64,000 nucleotides of DNA, taken from the NCBI RefSeq assembly GCF_026151205.1, contig NC_087076.1, positions 13,687,675-13,751,674 on the forward strand. The letters run 5' to 3'. Numbering within the stretch: position 1 is the stretch's first letter; each line of letters starts with the position of its first letter. Made by a program: the position numbers and the translations under genes. The notes under the pieces were generated by a model that saw only the letters and a program-made list of their open reading frames with translations, was not told the origin of the DNA and did not search any database. Below, one piece after another: positions 1 to 11,271 of the stretch. Source of the stretch: Bolinopsis microptera (taxonomy: Eukaryota > Ctenophora > Tentaculata > Lobata > Bolinopsidae).

Positions 1-903
1 CACCTACCTCGTTCTCCAAAATCCACGTTTTTCTGCAAAAACGTCCATTCGTAACCTTTCACTATTACCTTTTTACAAAAGGGTGAACGGAAAAAATCTG
101 AGTAACTGAGGAACATTTTAAATAAACCTTTACAGTAAAAGTAGCCAAATGACAATCAATGCACTGGCTCTAAATTTATATCTAAAACTGCTATTTTGAC
201 TGCACTGCCACTTTTCTTCCCTCTTTCTCCTCTAAGGGCAATAATTTTTGTTCTCAATAAGTCAAATCTTATTCTTTTGTAGTATAATAGTGCCTTGTCA
301 CAGAGTCGCTCAATGTTGCAGAAAAGGAAGTAAGCACCTCAGACCGTTTCAAACTTTAGGAGTGACCTGCCTTTGTATTTAAATAATTTGCACACTTTTC
401 GTTTCCCCAAGTGGCTCCGTATATGAAGTTTTATTGTAGGCGCAGGTTATATCTCTACCGAAAGCACATCCAATTTGATACCTACAAATTACGATTTAAT
501 ATAATAATAATATGTTTATAACTTGCTTCATTCTGCACTAAGTTGGCGTTCTACGACCAACATTGAACAGGGAATCGTTTAAGATCATTTTCGAGGCACC
601 TCATCAAAAGCTACTCACAGGGGTGCTGAAACCAGGTCTTCGATCAAACGCTGCCATTTGTAGCCATTTGTCGCCAAAAGCAAATAACCTCATGACACAG
701 TTGCTCTTGTCCAATGAAATTGCTGCATTATATAAGCCAAGCTCCGGATACGAACATGGGTAATTTAATTATGCATAATGACTTGCAAAATGCAGCAAAG
801 GTTTCAGCAAAGGTTTAATTCGTTTGTATTCCTAAAACTTGTTCAAATATCGAAAGAATTATTCAAACAATATACACATAATATAACAATTACCCTATAT
901 AAT
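1..903. other. AT-rich intergenic DNA, no gene seen
   Basis: I see no coding similarity, RNA gene or clear repeat here. Short open frames occur, such as one of 66 codons near 563, but their composition is not protein-like and they have no recognisable motif. The stretch ends where the terminal repeat of element B begins. Confidence 0.5.
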
Positions 904-1039
904 GGACACGTTCATTTGAGTTTGAGGATATTGGTAAACAAAAATAATAGCGTTTTTGACGATAGTGGCTTAATTTTGACATCTATTAAGGACACGTTTT
1001 TTTTAAGTGTGGTGAGTTGCTGATTTCACCTTTTTCAAA

Positions 1040-2590
1040 GTAGAGTGCACAAAATGAGGAAAAAGTCGCAATGCTTTTTAAAGTGCAACCATACATTTGT
1101 ACATAGGATGAAGTGAAAATATTCAGCAGTTGTGATTTGAAAAAACGAAGTGCCAGGCTCAAGCAGAATATGACTTATGAGCAATTAAACTGAGTGCCAA
1201 AAATCAGCAAACCATTTTAACCTCCAATTACCTAATTCCATTGATTTCGCCATATTTTGTTCAAATATTGTTCACATAACACTAGTAGATTGGAGCGAGT
1301 AACTGTTTTCAGCATTTTAGTCATTATTAGCAATTCCAGTAAGTGACAGAATCCAGCAAAAAGTCATTTTTATATCTGAATACGACTGCTCTATTGATGG
1401 TTCTTGTCAAAATATTAAAAAGATCAAGGCGTGACTGTGCTATTTTCTGGATAAGATAATGTTTGGTTGTGTCTTTAAACTTATTCTTACATGTCTATGT
1501 GCGAGCCATCAGCAAAAAGTCACACATGTATCAGCTTGAAATTTATCTTTTTTTAATTGATGAAATAAGTATCGAAATTTCAGTTCTCTTTTTCAGTCAC
1601 CTTATTGACTTTTAGATTGAAGGTGCCATTAATCAGTTAAAAGACGGCTTGAACTCTGTACTGCTTACACTCAATTATGTCCCGAGTGCCCAAATTCAGC
1701 ATATCAGTCATATAGATAAATGATGTAAAAAGACAAAAGTTGTCTATTTCTTGATCCATGGGTGTACAAGTGTTAGTTTAAGCATCTATTTCGAAAAGTA
1801 ATGTGTTCATAAAGGGGTCAAAAACAGATAATAATATTAGAGTGCCACTAATCAGCTGTAGTGACTGCTGCAGCCAGCGTGGGAATTACCAACTATTGTA
1901 AGTCAATATCAGCATTATTAATCATCTCAAACCACCAAATTGTTTATGTTGCAGATACGAATCTTAGTTTAGGTATATCCTGAAAATTTAGACAACAAAT
2001 GTGTCCTGAAAATCAGTAAAAAGTGACTTATTTGACAGAAATAGTCATTCTTACTGCTAAATGGCACTCCTTTTAGTTCAGAATATTGTTTGAGGGAGCG
2101 GTGTGCCTTTTTTGTTTAATGTGGCACAATTTTGTTGCACTGTGTGCCATTATTCAGCTTAAAATGACTTCTTTTTCTAGGCATATACCAATGGTAAATC
2201 ACATAAAATTTGTGCTTTGTAAGCAGTGTTGTGATAACCTGCTATAACTAACTTAAAACTGGCACAATGAACTTCAAACATCAATAGTATGTCCCAAATT
2301 TCCATGATGAACATGATATTGTTGTCAGAAATCTACTTTATCGTGCCAATAATCAGCAAAAAGTCATTTCTATGAAGATTTTAAGCTAAAAATATTATTT
2401 ATAAAATGAGTTTTTGCTGAATTAGAACACACAATATCGTTAGATTTTGTAAAGAATCATCTTGATGAACCTGCTTATGCTGTCAGACATCAATTGTATA
2501 GTGCCAATATTCAGCAAAGAGTCATTTCTTTCGAATTTTTAATCGTGATGAATTTGACCTAAAGATGACTTTTTACTGAAAACTGACACA
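1040..2590 (+). repeat. Dispersed motif array of element A
   Basis: About twelve copies of a motif close to GTGCCAATAATCAGCAAAA followed by AGTCATTT lie here at irregular spacing, for instance near 1195, 1350, 1508, 1845, 2145, 2343 and 2500. Some are partial, and one near 2555 is reversed. The right side of A holds reverse-oriented copies, for example near 12135. The copies are too far apart and too uneven for a tandem satellite. They look like protein-binding sites or relics of one, which is inference. Confidence 0.7.
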
Positions 2591-2702
2591 CTCTTAAGTT
2601 GATTTTCGAACAGAATGCTGTTGAGCAGAGTTAATCTCGACAGTATGATTGAAAAACGTTCTAATTTGTTGCTGTCTAGCTACTGCAATGTAAAAAAACT
2701 CA

Positions 2703-3690
2703 ATTACTCTAGTAGCAGGGAATAGTTGAGTGTGCACTTCGATGTGTACTATTTCTGACAACACAGGGTTGTTTGTTAGGTCATTCTTAACCAAAATCGT
2801 GTGGGTGCACAATTTCTTTCGCTAGAGACAACCCTACAGGGCAAATTTTCTAAATTACCCTCAGTCGCGTATACGAGATTTTCGTATTTCGGCTCCTGAA
2901 GGTCATAGAGACTTCAATTTTAGCTTAAAATTACCGCAATAGCCATATTTATATACAACTTATAAAGCAACATAAGGTCTCCAGTGCTTTGTTTTATAGA
3001 TATTGACAAAAAACTGTTTTTTGGTTCAGCGAACCAAAAATGGGACTGAATTTTGGTAACTTGAACTAGGAAGATCGTAGAGACTTGAATTTTAGCTTAA
3101 AATGAGCGCAAACATCACATTTATATACAACTTATAGAGCAATATAAGCCCTTTAATGCTTATTTGTTAAGATATTGACAAAAATCGGTCATTTTGACTA
3201 CACGCGTGAGGAAAAATACCAAATTGGGCAACAACTTTGGTCTTTTTTTGACCAGTTTTGTGCTCAAGTTATTAAAATGTGCTTTGATGTTGTAGATCGG
3301 GTGTTTTCTTCCAATATGGGTTTCGGTATAAATCCGGAAGCACCCGGTTCATGGGTGATAGGGGTTAAAAACCCTAAAATGTCAGGCGATGGGCGAGACA
3401 ATTGTCTGAATTTGGTTATAAAAAAACTTGCACTCTTTGCTAGGGTTTGCTTTTTTCTGCTACATCGATCCGATTTCTAACTACTAATCATCCCCCTCTA
3501 CATCATTCTCTTTTAGATACATGATTGCTATAAGTTCTTGAAGGTACATCCGGCATGATGTAAAGTCTATATCAAAGCATTTTAATGTGGTCTTAACAAG
3601 TTGCAAGATATTCAAGTTCACTAATAAAACAGAGATTGTAGGATATTTTTCTTTTACATATTGATTATTGAGTAATTTTGGTTACACATG
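2703..3690 (+). repeat. Left long inverted arm of element A
   Basis: This roughly 1-kb stretch is repeated almost exactly in reverse at 10195-11180. A 101-codon open frame at 3175-3480 is identical in both arms, but it has no recognisable domain and is not called a gene. Within the arm a unit of about 170 bp occurs twice in tandem (about 2898-3017 and 3069-3187). Near-identity of the arms suggests recent duplication or gene conversion. Confidence 0.85.
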
Positions 3691-3993
3691 TGAGGAAAGA
3701 TACCAAATTGGTTTACCAAACGAAGATTGTAGGTTATCTATTATTCTTTACATGATTATTGACGCAACTTTATAGTCAAACCTGTATTATTTTAAATATT
3801 TAATATTTATCCACACACTCCATAAGAATATTATTGGGAGTCATTTTGTGGTTAAAATTCGATTAAATCAGTATTTCCAAGCAAAAAACTGCCCCAAATT
3901 TCTCCTCCGAATATGGTCCGCTAGTTCGAAATTTTAGCACTTATAAACGTTATTGTTAGACATTACATTAGTGTAATACCACTGAGACCAGAT
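3691..3993. other. AT-rich DNA between arm and SINE
   Basis: Nothing was recognised in these 300 bases of AT-rich sequence, apart from a weak partial repeat of the arm sequence near 3683-3740. Confidence 0.4.
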
Positions 3994-3998
3994 GTAGT

Positions 3999-4408
3999 CT
4001 TATCTTATCTTATGAGGATTCGTTGCGACGCAACAAGGCCATCGAATGAGTCGACCACCTTTGTTATTTTACTTCGGCATTACCTGCATTACAATGTAAA
4101 CCAGCACTTTCAAGGAAGAGCTTTACAAGAAGCCGAAGGATCGTTCCTAAGGCCAGCAACGGTTAAGGCACTATGCCACACTTTCTTCGCCCGAGGCTTC
4201 GCTGTGTTGATCAAGCACAGCTCCTCATTTAACCCTCACACCCGATTTCTCGAGCATTCGGCTGAGTGAACCGTGGGGCTACATAGACCACTCGGGATCC
4301 TTAGCAGAGCGTCAACGACGCTCACCCCACGACTAGGCAGGCAGTGGGATTCGAACTCGCAATCTTACGATTACAAATCCGATGATCAACCAACTACGCT
4401 ACCTGGCC
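3999..4408 (-). mobile_element. tRNA-derived SINE
   Basis: Read on the minus strand, the 5' end (4408 downwards) is tRNA-like. It has a box A-like TAGCGTAGTTGG (4390-4401) and a box B-like GAGTTCGAATCCC (4347-4359). A seven-base loop with TGT in the anticodon position would suggest a tRNA-Thr origin, but the anticodon stem and acceptor stem do not pair, so this is not a working tRNA. The 3' tail is a short TAAGA repeat (on + strand: cttatcttatctta). GTAGT flanks both ends (3994-3998 and 4409-4413), a plausible target duplication. A fragment of the same family lies at 62835-62892. Confidence 0.8.
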
Positions 4409-4460
4409 GTAGTAATCTATCTTACTATATATAAAGCGAGACGATATATATTATATATAT

Positions 4461-5089
4461 ACTAGCAGGAACCCGTCTAACCCTAAAGTGGTGTCAAGAC
4501 TCGAGAGACTAAAATAATTATTACCTATTTAATTCGCGTTTTTGACACCACTTGGGAGTCCAAATTTTGGGCACTAAAATTATTATTCCTTGGCCAATTT
4601 TTTATTTTTTCATGCTGATTTGAAGGCCTTTATTATTATTATTTATTTAAAGCATTTGACCCAGTCAAAAAAGTTTCAGTTGTATATCTTTTACGGTTTT
4701 TGCGGAAAGTTGCGTTAAAGTTGATGCCGTGGTGTCAGTAAAATGGCACAGATATATATATATATCGTCTCGCTTTATATATAGTAAGATATATATATTT
4801 ATCTGTGCCATTTTAGTGACACCACGGCATCAACTTTAACGCGAATTTCTGCTAAAACCGTCAAAGATATACAACTGAAACTTTTTTGACTGGGTCAAAT
4901 GCTTTAATGGCCTCCAAATCAGCATGAAAAAATAAAAAATTGGCCAAAAAAATTGGAGTTTTAGAGCCCAAAATTTGGTACCCCTAACCCCAAGTGGTGT
5001 CAAAAACGCGAATTAAATAGGTAATAAAATAATTGTTTTAGTCTCTTGAGTCTTGACACCATTTTAGGGTTAGACGGGTTCCTGCTAGT
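4461..5089. mobile_element. Foldback MITE of 629 bp
   Basis: The sequence is a near-complete palindrome with arms of about 300 bp. It begins ACTAGCAGGAACCCGTC and ends with the reverse complement. The loop (about 4757-4797) contains an inverted copy of the DNA just outside the left arm (4424-4460, the TATATATAAAGCGAGACG stretch). No open frame and no clear target duplication were found. The loop suggests that the palindrome arose by a fold-back or template-switch event. Confidence 0.75.
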
Positions 5090-6373
5090 TCAGATTTAAA
5101 AGCGAAGAAGGTGCATCTGAAATAAAGAGAACTTTGCTGATCAAGAGAAAAGAATATTAAGAGATATCAGCAGCTGACAGAAGAGATTGCAAGCTCCAGA
5201 CAGTTCGAGTTCGAGTTCGAGTTCGAGGCATTTACACCCAGTGGAATAAATTTTAAATATGACTAGGAATCCAGTTTGGGAAGAAAAAAAGGCTATATAT
5301 TTTTCGGCCGCTTCGCGGCCGACTTGTCACTGGTCAGCTCTTCTCCCAGGTCAAGATTAGTTTGAAATGCTTAGCGTATCCATTAGAATAATTACCGGAT
5401 GAATATGCAATTGCAAATTTTGAAATTAAATAAAAAATTTCTGAGAATTCTTTAATTTATTTGAAACGCAAGGAAATATTTTTTAAAAGAACTATACAGC
5501 CTAGCCCACAGATGTCCGCACACTATTCATCATACTGACTCGGTAGATCGAGTTCTATGAATTGACTCTCATCAGCATAATGAACGTTTCGTTACTCTGA
5601 AAGTGGCTTCGACCTTGTGTCGATATTTGTGGCCTGACTTTGGATCTGAAGCTTGCTTCTGCCAGGTTAGATACAATATTGGACAATAAACAATGATAAA
5701 CTTCGGACTTAAAGCGGGATAGGGATGTATAATGGAGGGGGTTGTCTGCACTGTACTCTAGATGATCTAGGATGTGAAGCTTGCTTAAGCCTAGAACACA
5801 CGAGTTCCCCTGATATAGTAGCAATGGCTAGATTCACTTCCTTCCCACTTGCACTGTTGTTGACTTGTAGCTACAATATTAAATTGATTCGTGGAAATCG
5901 GTCTCGGATGTGAAGCTTCCTTAAGCGCCAAACCCTGAGAATACTGTATTACTCGAACTTCGAGAATTTTCTAAATGAATCTAGACTAAAGGAGCCAACT
6001 TGAATCCATAAAATTTTGAATGCTACATTTTAAAATACCGCTCTATATTTACACCGTTCACCAGTTAATATGGCTGGGAGGATTGGGAGGATTCATATTA
6101 GATTGTCGATTTAAGATTTACTTGATATTTTAGCGTATCAGAGCTGAAATTTTGCATGACTATTTCAAATGACTATTTTACATGACTATTTTTTCATATT
6201 CCGGGATGTTGAGGAAGGAGGAATGGATAGCGCGCGTTTTCTGCGCGTTTTTTGGTGTCTGAATGCGCAAAAAATAGTCAAGCAATCTTATAGGTAAGAA
6301 ATAGTCATGGAATCTAGGAATGCGCTCGATTCGAACTTCGAGTCGATAAAATGATGTAACATCATAATGCTAA
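5090..6373. other. Non-coding DNA with small repeats
   Basis: No gene was seen. Small features are a GTTCGA microsatellite at about 5202-5226, a GC-rich hairpin near 5300-5325 (cggccgcttcgcggccg), and three spaced copies of a 22-bp unit described separately. The stretch ends at the truncated start of the CR1/L2-like element. Confidence 0.5.
5642..5926 (+). repeat. Three copies of a HindIII-site-bearing 22-mer
   Basis: A unit close to GGATGTGAAGCTTGCTTAAG occurs at 5642, 5770 and 5906, spaced 128 and 136 bp apart. This suggests a degenerate tandem repeat of about 130 bp. The rest of the unit has diverged, and I recognise no function. Confidence 0.5.
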
Positions 6374-9061
6374 CATGTTGTTAACATAACCAATTTATCA
6401 GGCCCAGATGAAGATATATTCGAAGAAGTTATTTATAGTCACGGGTTCACGCCCACAATATCCATTCCCACACACCAAATGCCCCACTGCTCAAAAACGT
6501 GCATTGATAACATACACACTAATGACATTCACTCATCAACTATATCTGGAGTAATTCAGGATAGTGCTTCACATCACCAGCCCATTTTCTGCCTTCAAGT
6601 AATGAATTCTGATACTAGTTCGGAACAGAATAAATCACCTGAAAAAACAACCATTTATTATAACTATAGTAATGCAAACCTTGATAAGCTCTGTGAAGAA
6701 ATTGAAAACGACATAGATACATTTTACCACAGATGTGACTCTTTTGAATCCTTCATGGATCTGTTTCAAGAAAAGATAGATATATCTTGCAAATTGGCTT
6801 CACCAAAAACCACCAAACGAAATAATATAACAAATCCATGGATCACAAACGGCCTTATCAACTCTGTGGAGAAAAAAGCCAGACTTTATTTTGAATGGAA
6901 AAAAACAAAAACATTGTTAATTCCAGATGGGGATCTGGAAAGACATAATGTTTACAAGGACTACTCAAAATATCTTAAAATTGCCATAAAAACTGCCAAA
7001 ACCAGGTATTATGCTGAAAAGTTTGAGAAAAATAGCCATAACTCCAAAAAAACCTGGCAAATAATTAACGAGCTTCGTGGCAAAAAGAAGAATCAGCTAA
7101 AAGATGACTTCATTATAGATGGAACTAGAGTAATTTGTAGGCGGACAATTGCAAACAAATTCAATAGTTACTTTACATCTTTAGCTAGTAATTTAAATGA
7201 GAAGGTTTTGTCCGAGAACCAACTGTCTATCCAACCAATGCAATCATTTGTTGAGTTTATGTCGAAATCAGTCAACAGTTCAATACATCTAGAAGAAACT
7301 CATCCTGAGGAGATTCTTGAAATAATTCAAGAATTCGTCAACGGAAAAGCCAGTGATATACCAATAGCAGTTATCAAGAAACCGGCTCATCTCTTATCCA
7401 ACATATTAGCAATTTTGTATAATACATGTATTCAAAAAGGCACGTTCCCATCCATATTCAAAATAGGCAAAGTAACTCCTATCCATAAAAAAGATAATAA
7501 AGAAAATATTGAAAATTATAGACCTGTGTCAATATTGCCAATCTTTGGTAAAATATTTGAAAAAATAATATACAAACGGCTTTATACCTTTTTCACTGCT
7601 AATGACATTCTCAGTAATGAACAATTTGGTTTTCGAAAAGGCCACTCAACCTCACATGCACTCCACAAATCAGTTCATTCAATCACAACATCAACATCCA
7701 GTGGTAATCATGTTCTAGGAATCTTTATTGACCTAAGCAAAGCTTTTGATACTCTTGACCATGGCATTCTCCTGAGGAAACTGGAAAATTATGGGGTTAG
7801 AGGTCTAGCTCTAGGACTTCTAAAAAGCTATTTATCCGATAGATCACAGTATGTTTCATTTCTCAACACTACATCAGAGACTATGAATGTAAAATATGGA
7901 GTTCCCCAAGGTTCCATACTAGGCCCTCTACTTTTCTTATTATATATGAACGACATAATAAACTGTTACAAAGGCGATGAATGCAAATTTGTGCTCTATG
8001 CTGATGACACAAATATATTTATCACTGGACCGTCCAAAGAAGCAACATACTTGAAGGCCAATAAAGTTCTTGATTTCGTATGCAAATTCATGAGAAGTAA
8101 TCTCTTACATATAAATATGTCTAAATGCTGCTACATACATTTTCTACCTGCATACGAATCTGATGAAACCTGCGCCAGGGTTAGGCCGTATGCCAATGAA
8201 CATGACAAATCACAAGGAATATTTATAAATGGACACAAAATTGTCAAGGTTAGCAACACCAAATTTCTTGGTGTAGTAATTGATGAAAAACTTAGCTGGG
8301 GCCCACATATAGAATATCTAAGAAAAAAAATTAGATCCACTACAGGAGCACTTAACAGGATTAAACATTCAGTTCCAGGGGAACACTACCAAAAAATATA
8401 CTCTGCATTATTGGAATCACATCTTGCTTACGGAATAAGTGTTTGGGGCTCAGCTCTCAAAGACCAACCAAACGATAAGCTGTTCATAACTCAGAAACGT
8501 TGTATAAGAATCCTTTTTGGAGACCTAAATGCATACCTCGACAAACATGCCACTTGTGCACGAGCCAGACCTTATACAAAACAGAGGTTAGGAGCTGCTT
8601 TTTTCGAAAAAGAGCACACCAAGCCCATTTTTAATCGACTAAAATTGCTTACTGTTCAAAACTTGTACAAATACCACTGTATATCTGAGATATTTCGAAT
8701 TATGAAATTTCGCACTCCATACTCGTTGTATTGTACTATAGACTCATCAAAACGTGATACAAGCAATGTCATAATCCTCCCAAGAAAAACCAACACTTTT
8801 CTTTATATAGCCTCCAAATTGTGGAATAGCATACATAAACGGATTCTAAATGAGAATGGGGAAATCCTCACTACTTCTGTAGCTTTGGTTAAATTACGCT
8901 GTAAAAGTATCATCCTGGGATCTCAATCCATCAACAATAATAACACCTGGACTTACCACAACTTTCACATCGCCCCTCACTCAATCACAGACCAAACCAT
9001 TTCATCACTCACTCACCAAATTGCCGACCCAATATCTATTGAAGTGGCGAAAATTTTCTAG
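6374..9061 (+). CDS. Endonuclease remnant plus reverse transcriptase (ORF2p-like)
   Basis: The frame is open from 6374 and includes an internal ATG at 6479 that gives 860 residues. Before that ATG come residues typical of the end of an APE endonuclease (HGFTPTISIPTHQ). The terminal SDHxP-type motif reads ASHHQP here, so the catalytic Asp is missing. Numbered from the internal ATG, fingers motifs (HKKDN..ENYRPVSI) lie near residue 340, FIDLSKAFDTLDH near 420, GVPQGSILGPLLF near 475 and the catalytic YADD at 507-510. The C-terminal thumb region follows. The reverse transcriptase part has no stops and could be recently active, but the missing 5' end makes this copy dead. Confidence 0.85.
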   Translation, partial: HVVNITNLSGPDEDIFEEVIYSHGFTPTISIPTHQMPHCSKTCIDNIHTNDIHSSTISGVIQDSASHHQPIFCLQVMNSDTSSEQNKSPEKTTIYYNYSNANLDKLCEEIENDIDTFYHRCDSFESFMDLFQEKIDISCKLASPKTTKRNNITNPWITNGLINSVEKKARLYFEWKKTKTLLIPDGDLERHNVYKDYSKYLKIAIKTAKTRYYAEKFEKNSHNSKKTWQIINELRGKKKNQLKDDFIIDGTRVICRRTIANKFNSYFTSLASNLNEKVLSENQLSIQPMQSFVEFMSKSVNSSIHLEETHPEEILEIIQEFVNGKASDIPIAVIKKPAHLLSNILAILYNTCIQKGTFPSIFKIGKVTPIHKKDNKENIENYRPVSILPIFGKIFEKIIYKRLYTFFTANDILSNEQFGFRKGHSTSHALHKSVHSITTSTSSGNHVLGIFIDLSKAFDTLDHGILLRKLENYGVRGLALGLLKSYLSDRSQYVSFLNTTSETMNVKYGVPQGSILGPLLFLLYMNDIINCYKGDECKFVLYADDTNIFITGPSKEATYLKANKVLDFVCKFMRSNLLHINMSKCCYIHFLPAYESDETCARVRPYANEHDKSQGIFINGHKIVKVSNTKFLGVVIDEKLSWGPHIEYLRKKIRSTTGALNRIKHSVPGEHYQKIYSALLESHLAYGISVWGSALKDQPNDKLFITQKRCIRILFGDLNAYLDKHATCARARPYTKQRLGAAFFEKEHTKPIFNRLKLLTVQNLYKYHCISEIFRIMKFRTPYSLYCTIDSSKRDTSNVIILPRKTNTFLYIASKLWNSIHKRILNENGEILTTSVALVKLRCKSIILGSQSINNNNTWTYHNFHIAPHSITDQTISSLTHQIADPISIEVAKIF

Positions 9062-9232
9062 ACAAATGATATTTCGATATTATTGCTGCAGCAGATACAA
9101 ATACCAACATTATTATATTCCCAAACGTTTGAACCTTTAAATTAACTAGGAAAGTCAATCCTCAACTTGACTTTTACTGTTTTAAACAGATATGATGATA
9201 TTAACTTAATTTATTATTATTATTATTATTAT
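6374..9232 (+). mobile_element. 5'-truncated CR1/L2-like non-LTR retrotransposon
   Basis: The element begins in the C-terminal end of an APE-type endonuclease, continues through an uninterrupted reverse transcriptase frame to 9061, and has an AT-rich 3' region that ends in a TTA-type microsatellite at about 9209-9232, as in many L2/CR1 relatives. The 5' boundary lies near the in-frame stop at 6371-6373. I found no target duplication. A second, shorter copy of this family lies on the minus strand at 29237-29811. The clade is an inference from motif style only. Confidence 0.8.
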
Positions 9233-10194
9233 TTTTTTTACATACTCCTTCTTAGTGTGGTGACTTGGGGTCCATAAATATAACAATACAAGCTGATAAA
9301 CCAAAAAGAACAACTGGGGTAGGTAGGTAGACGTAGCCCTGGTGGGTGCGTAAACTTTACGGTCTGCTCTCTCCAAGATCAGCCTGCTTCTCCATTTTAC
9401 CGTGAAGCCTAATTTCTAGTTTTTATAAAATATACAATGCAAGTGCAGGTTTACTAATCTTAATCTACTTAACAACTCGATAGCCCAAGTCACCATACCC
9501 GTAGTATATTCCATGGTAATAGAAGAGCTTTAAAGTTTTTCAAATTGTTGCTATAATTGATTTAAATAAAAATTTGTTGTTTTCTTGAAAATTTGTTGTT
9601 TTCTTGAACATCGCGTTAGCCCTGAGAGCGACCAATTTTGATTTAATTTTAAATTAATGTGAATATTTTTTCCACAAGAATCTTTTTTTACCGGTTATCA
9701 ACAAATTTTGACTAGGTGTTAAATTCCTGGACGCCTGACTATTTGCCACTGGGCATTTACAACTGCAGCCTCCAAACCTTTATGAACCACCTGAACGTAA
9801 ACACTAAAGAGAAAAAGGCCTGCATGAAGATCGCGGAATTTAGCATGAGGGCATCATACACCATCTTTCTGTCCAGAAACACCATTATATGGACAGATGA
9901 TTGGGAGTTAGTCCAGAGGCTAGTAATTGCATAGTAGGAGCGTATAATGTTTGTAGAATGTAATTATTTTTACAAACTACCGTTCAAAACTTATAGATCA
10001 AGTGATAGCCTACCCACAATTATATTACAACGTCGTGGGGTCAGTTGATATTGTTGCTAAAAATCAGGAGCAAGCGTCTTGAGACAGGATACCATGAATC
10101 TGTATAAGTTTTAAGTAGTTTCATTCTACGTTTAATATTATTATTGGGTCGTTTACGTTAAAGTTATATTTGGCCATTTTATAGCCTCCCCTCA
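9233..10194. other. Non-coding interior of element A
   Basis: No gene was recognised. A 72-codon frame at 9716-9934 has somewhat protein-like composition (it starts MLNSWTPDYLPLGIYNCS), but it has no known motif, so it is only a possible exon or a fragment of a lost element. A short direct repeat (tttgttgttttcttgaa) sits at about 9570-9606. Confidence 0.4.
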
Positions 10195-11180
10195 AAAAGC
10201 CCACAATTACTCAATATGTAAAAGACCCAAAAGAAGAATATCCTACAATCTCTGTTTTATTAGTGAACTTGAATATCTTGCAACTTGTTAAGACCACATT
10301 AAAATGCTTTGATATAGACTTTACATCATGCCGGATGTACCTTCAAGAACTTATAACAATCATGTATCTAAAAGAGAATGATGTAGAGGGGGATGATTAG
10401 TAGTTAGAAATCGGATCGATGTAGCAGAAAAAAGCAAACCCTAGCAAAGAGTGCAAGTTTTTTTATAACCAAATTCAGACAATTGTCTCGCCCATCGCCT
10501 GACATTTTAGGGTTTTTAACCCCTATCACCCATGAACCGGGTGCTTCCGGATTTATACCGAAACCCATATTGGAAGAAAACACCCGATCTACAACATCAA
10601 AGCACATTTTAATAACTTGAGCACAAAACTGGTCAAAAAAAGACCAAAGTTGTTGCCCAATTTGGTATTTTTCCTCACGCGTGTAGTCAAAATGACCGAT
10701 TTTTGTCAATATCTTAACAAATAAGCATTAAAGGGCTTATATTGCTCTATAAGTTGTATATAAATGTGATGTTTGCGCTCATTTTAAGCTAAAATTCAAG
10801 TCTCTACGATCTTCCTAGTTCAAGTTACCAAAATTCAGTCCCATTTTTGGTTCGCTGAGCCAAAAAACAGTTTTTTGTCAATATCTATAAAACAAAGCAC
10901 TGGAGACCTTATGTTGCTTCATAAGTTGTATATAAATATGGCTATTGCGGTAATTTTAAGCTAAAATTGAAGTCTCTATGACCTTCAGGAGCCGAAATAC
11001 GAAAATCTCGTATACGCGACTGAGGGTAATTTAGAAAATTTGCCCTGTAGGGTTGTCTCTAGCGAAAGAAATTGTGCACCCACACGATTTTGGTTAAGAA
11101 TGACCTAACAAACAACCCTGTGTTGTCAGAAATAGTACACATCGAAGTGCACACTCAACTATTCCCTGCTACTAGAGTAA
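10195..11180 (-). repeat. Right long inverted arm of element A
   Basis: This is the reverse-complement partner of 2703-3690, including the same 101-codon frame (10404-10709, minus) and the same 170-bp tandem duplication. Differences are single bases, for example one in the GGTTCGCTGAGCC stretch near 10850. Confidence 0.85.
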
Positions 11181-11240
11181 ATTGTAATTTTGTGAGTGAA
11201 TTTTTACTGAATACAGGCACACAATAGGTTTTTCCTAGGT

Positions 11241-11246
<6 letters not shown>

Positions 11247-11271
<25 letters not shown>

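Noticed and set aside
1040-2590. Spaced short repeats in A, B and C resemble a CRISPR array
   Set aside because: Copies are degenerate, on both strands in B and C, and spaced irregularly. The surroundings are eukaryotic, with spliced genes and LINEs, and no cas gene is present.
3175-3480. Conserved 101-codon frame found in both inverted arms (also 10404-10709)
   Set aside because: Its identity follows from the arm duplication and not from selection on protein. It has no domain, an unlikely composition and starts inside a repeat.
4321-4408. Functional tRNA-Thr on the minus strand
   Set aside because: The anticodon and acceptor stems do not pair, and the sequence continues into a SINE body with a target duplication.
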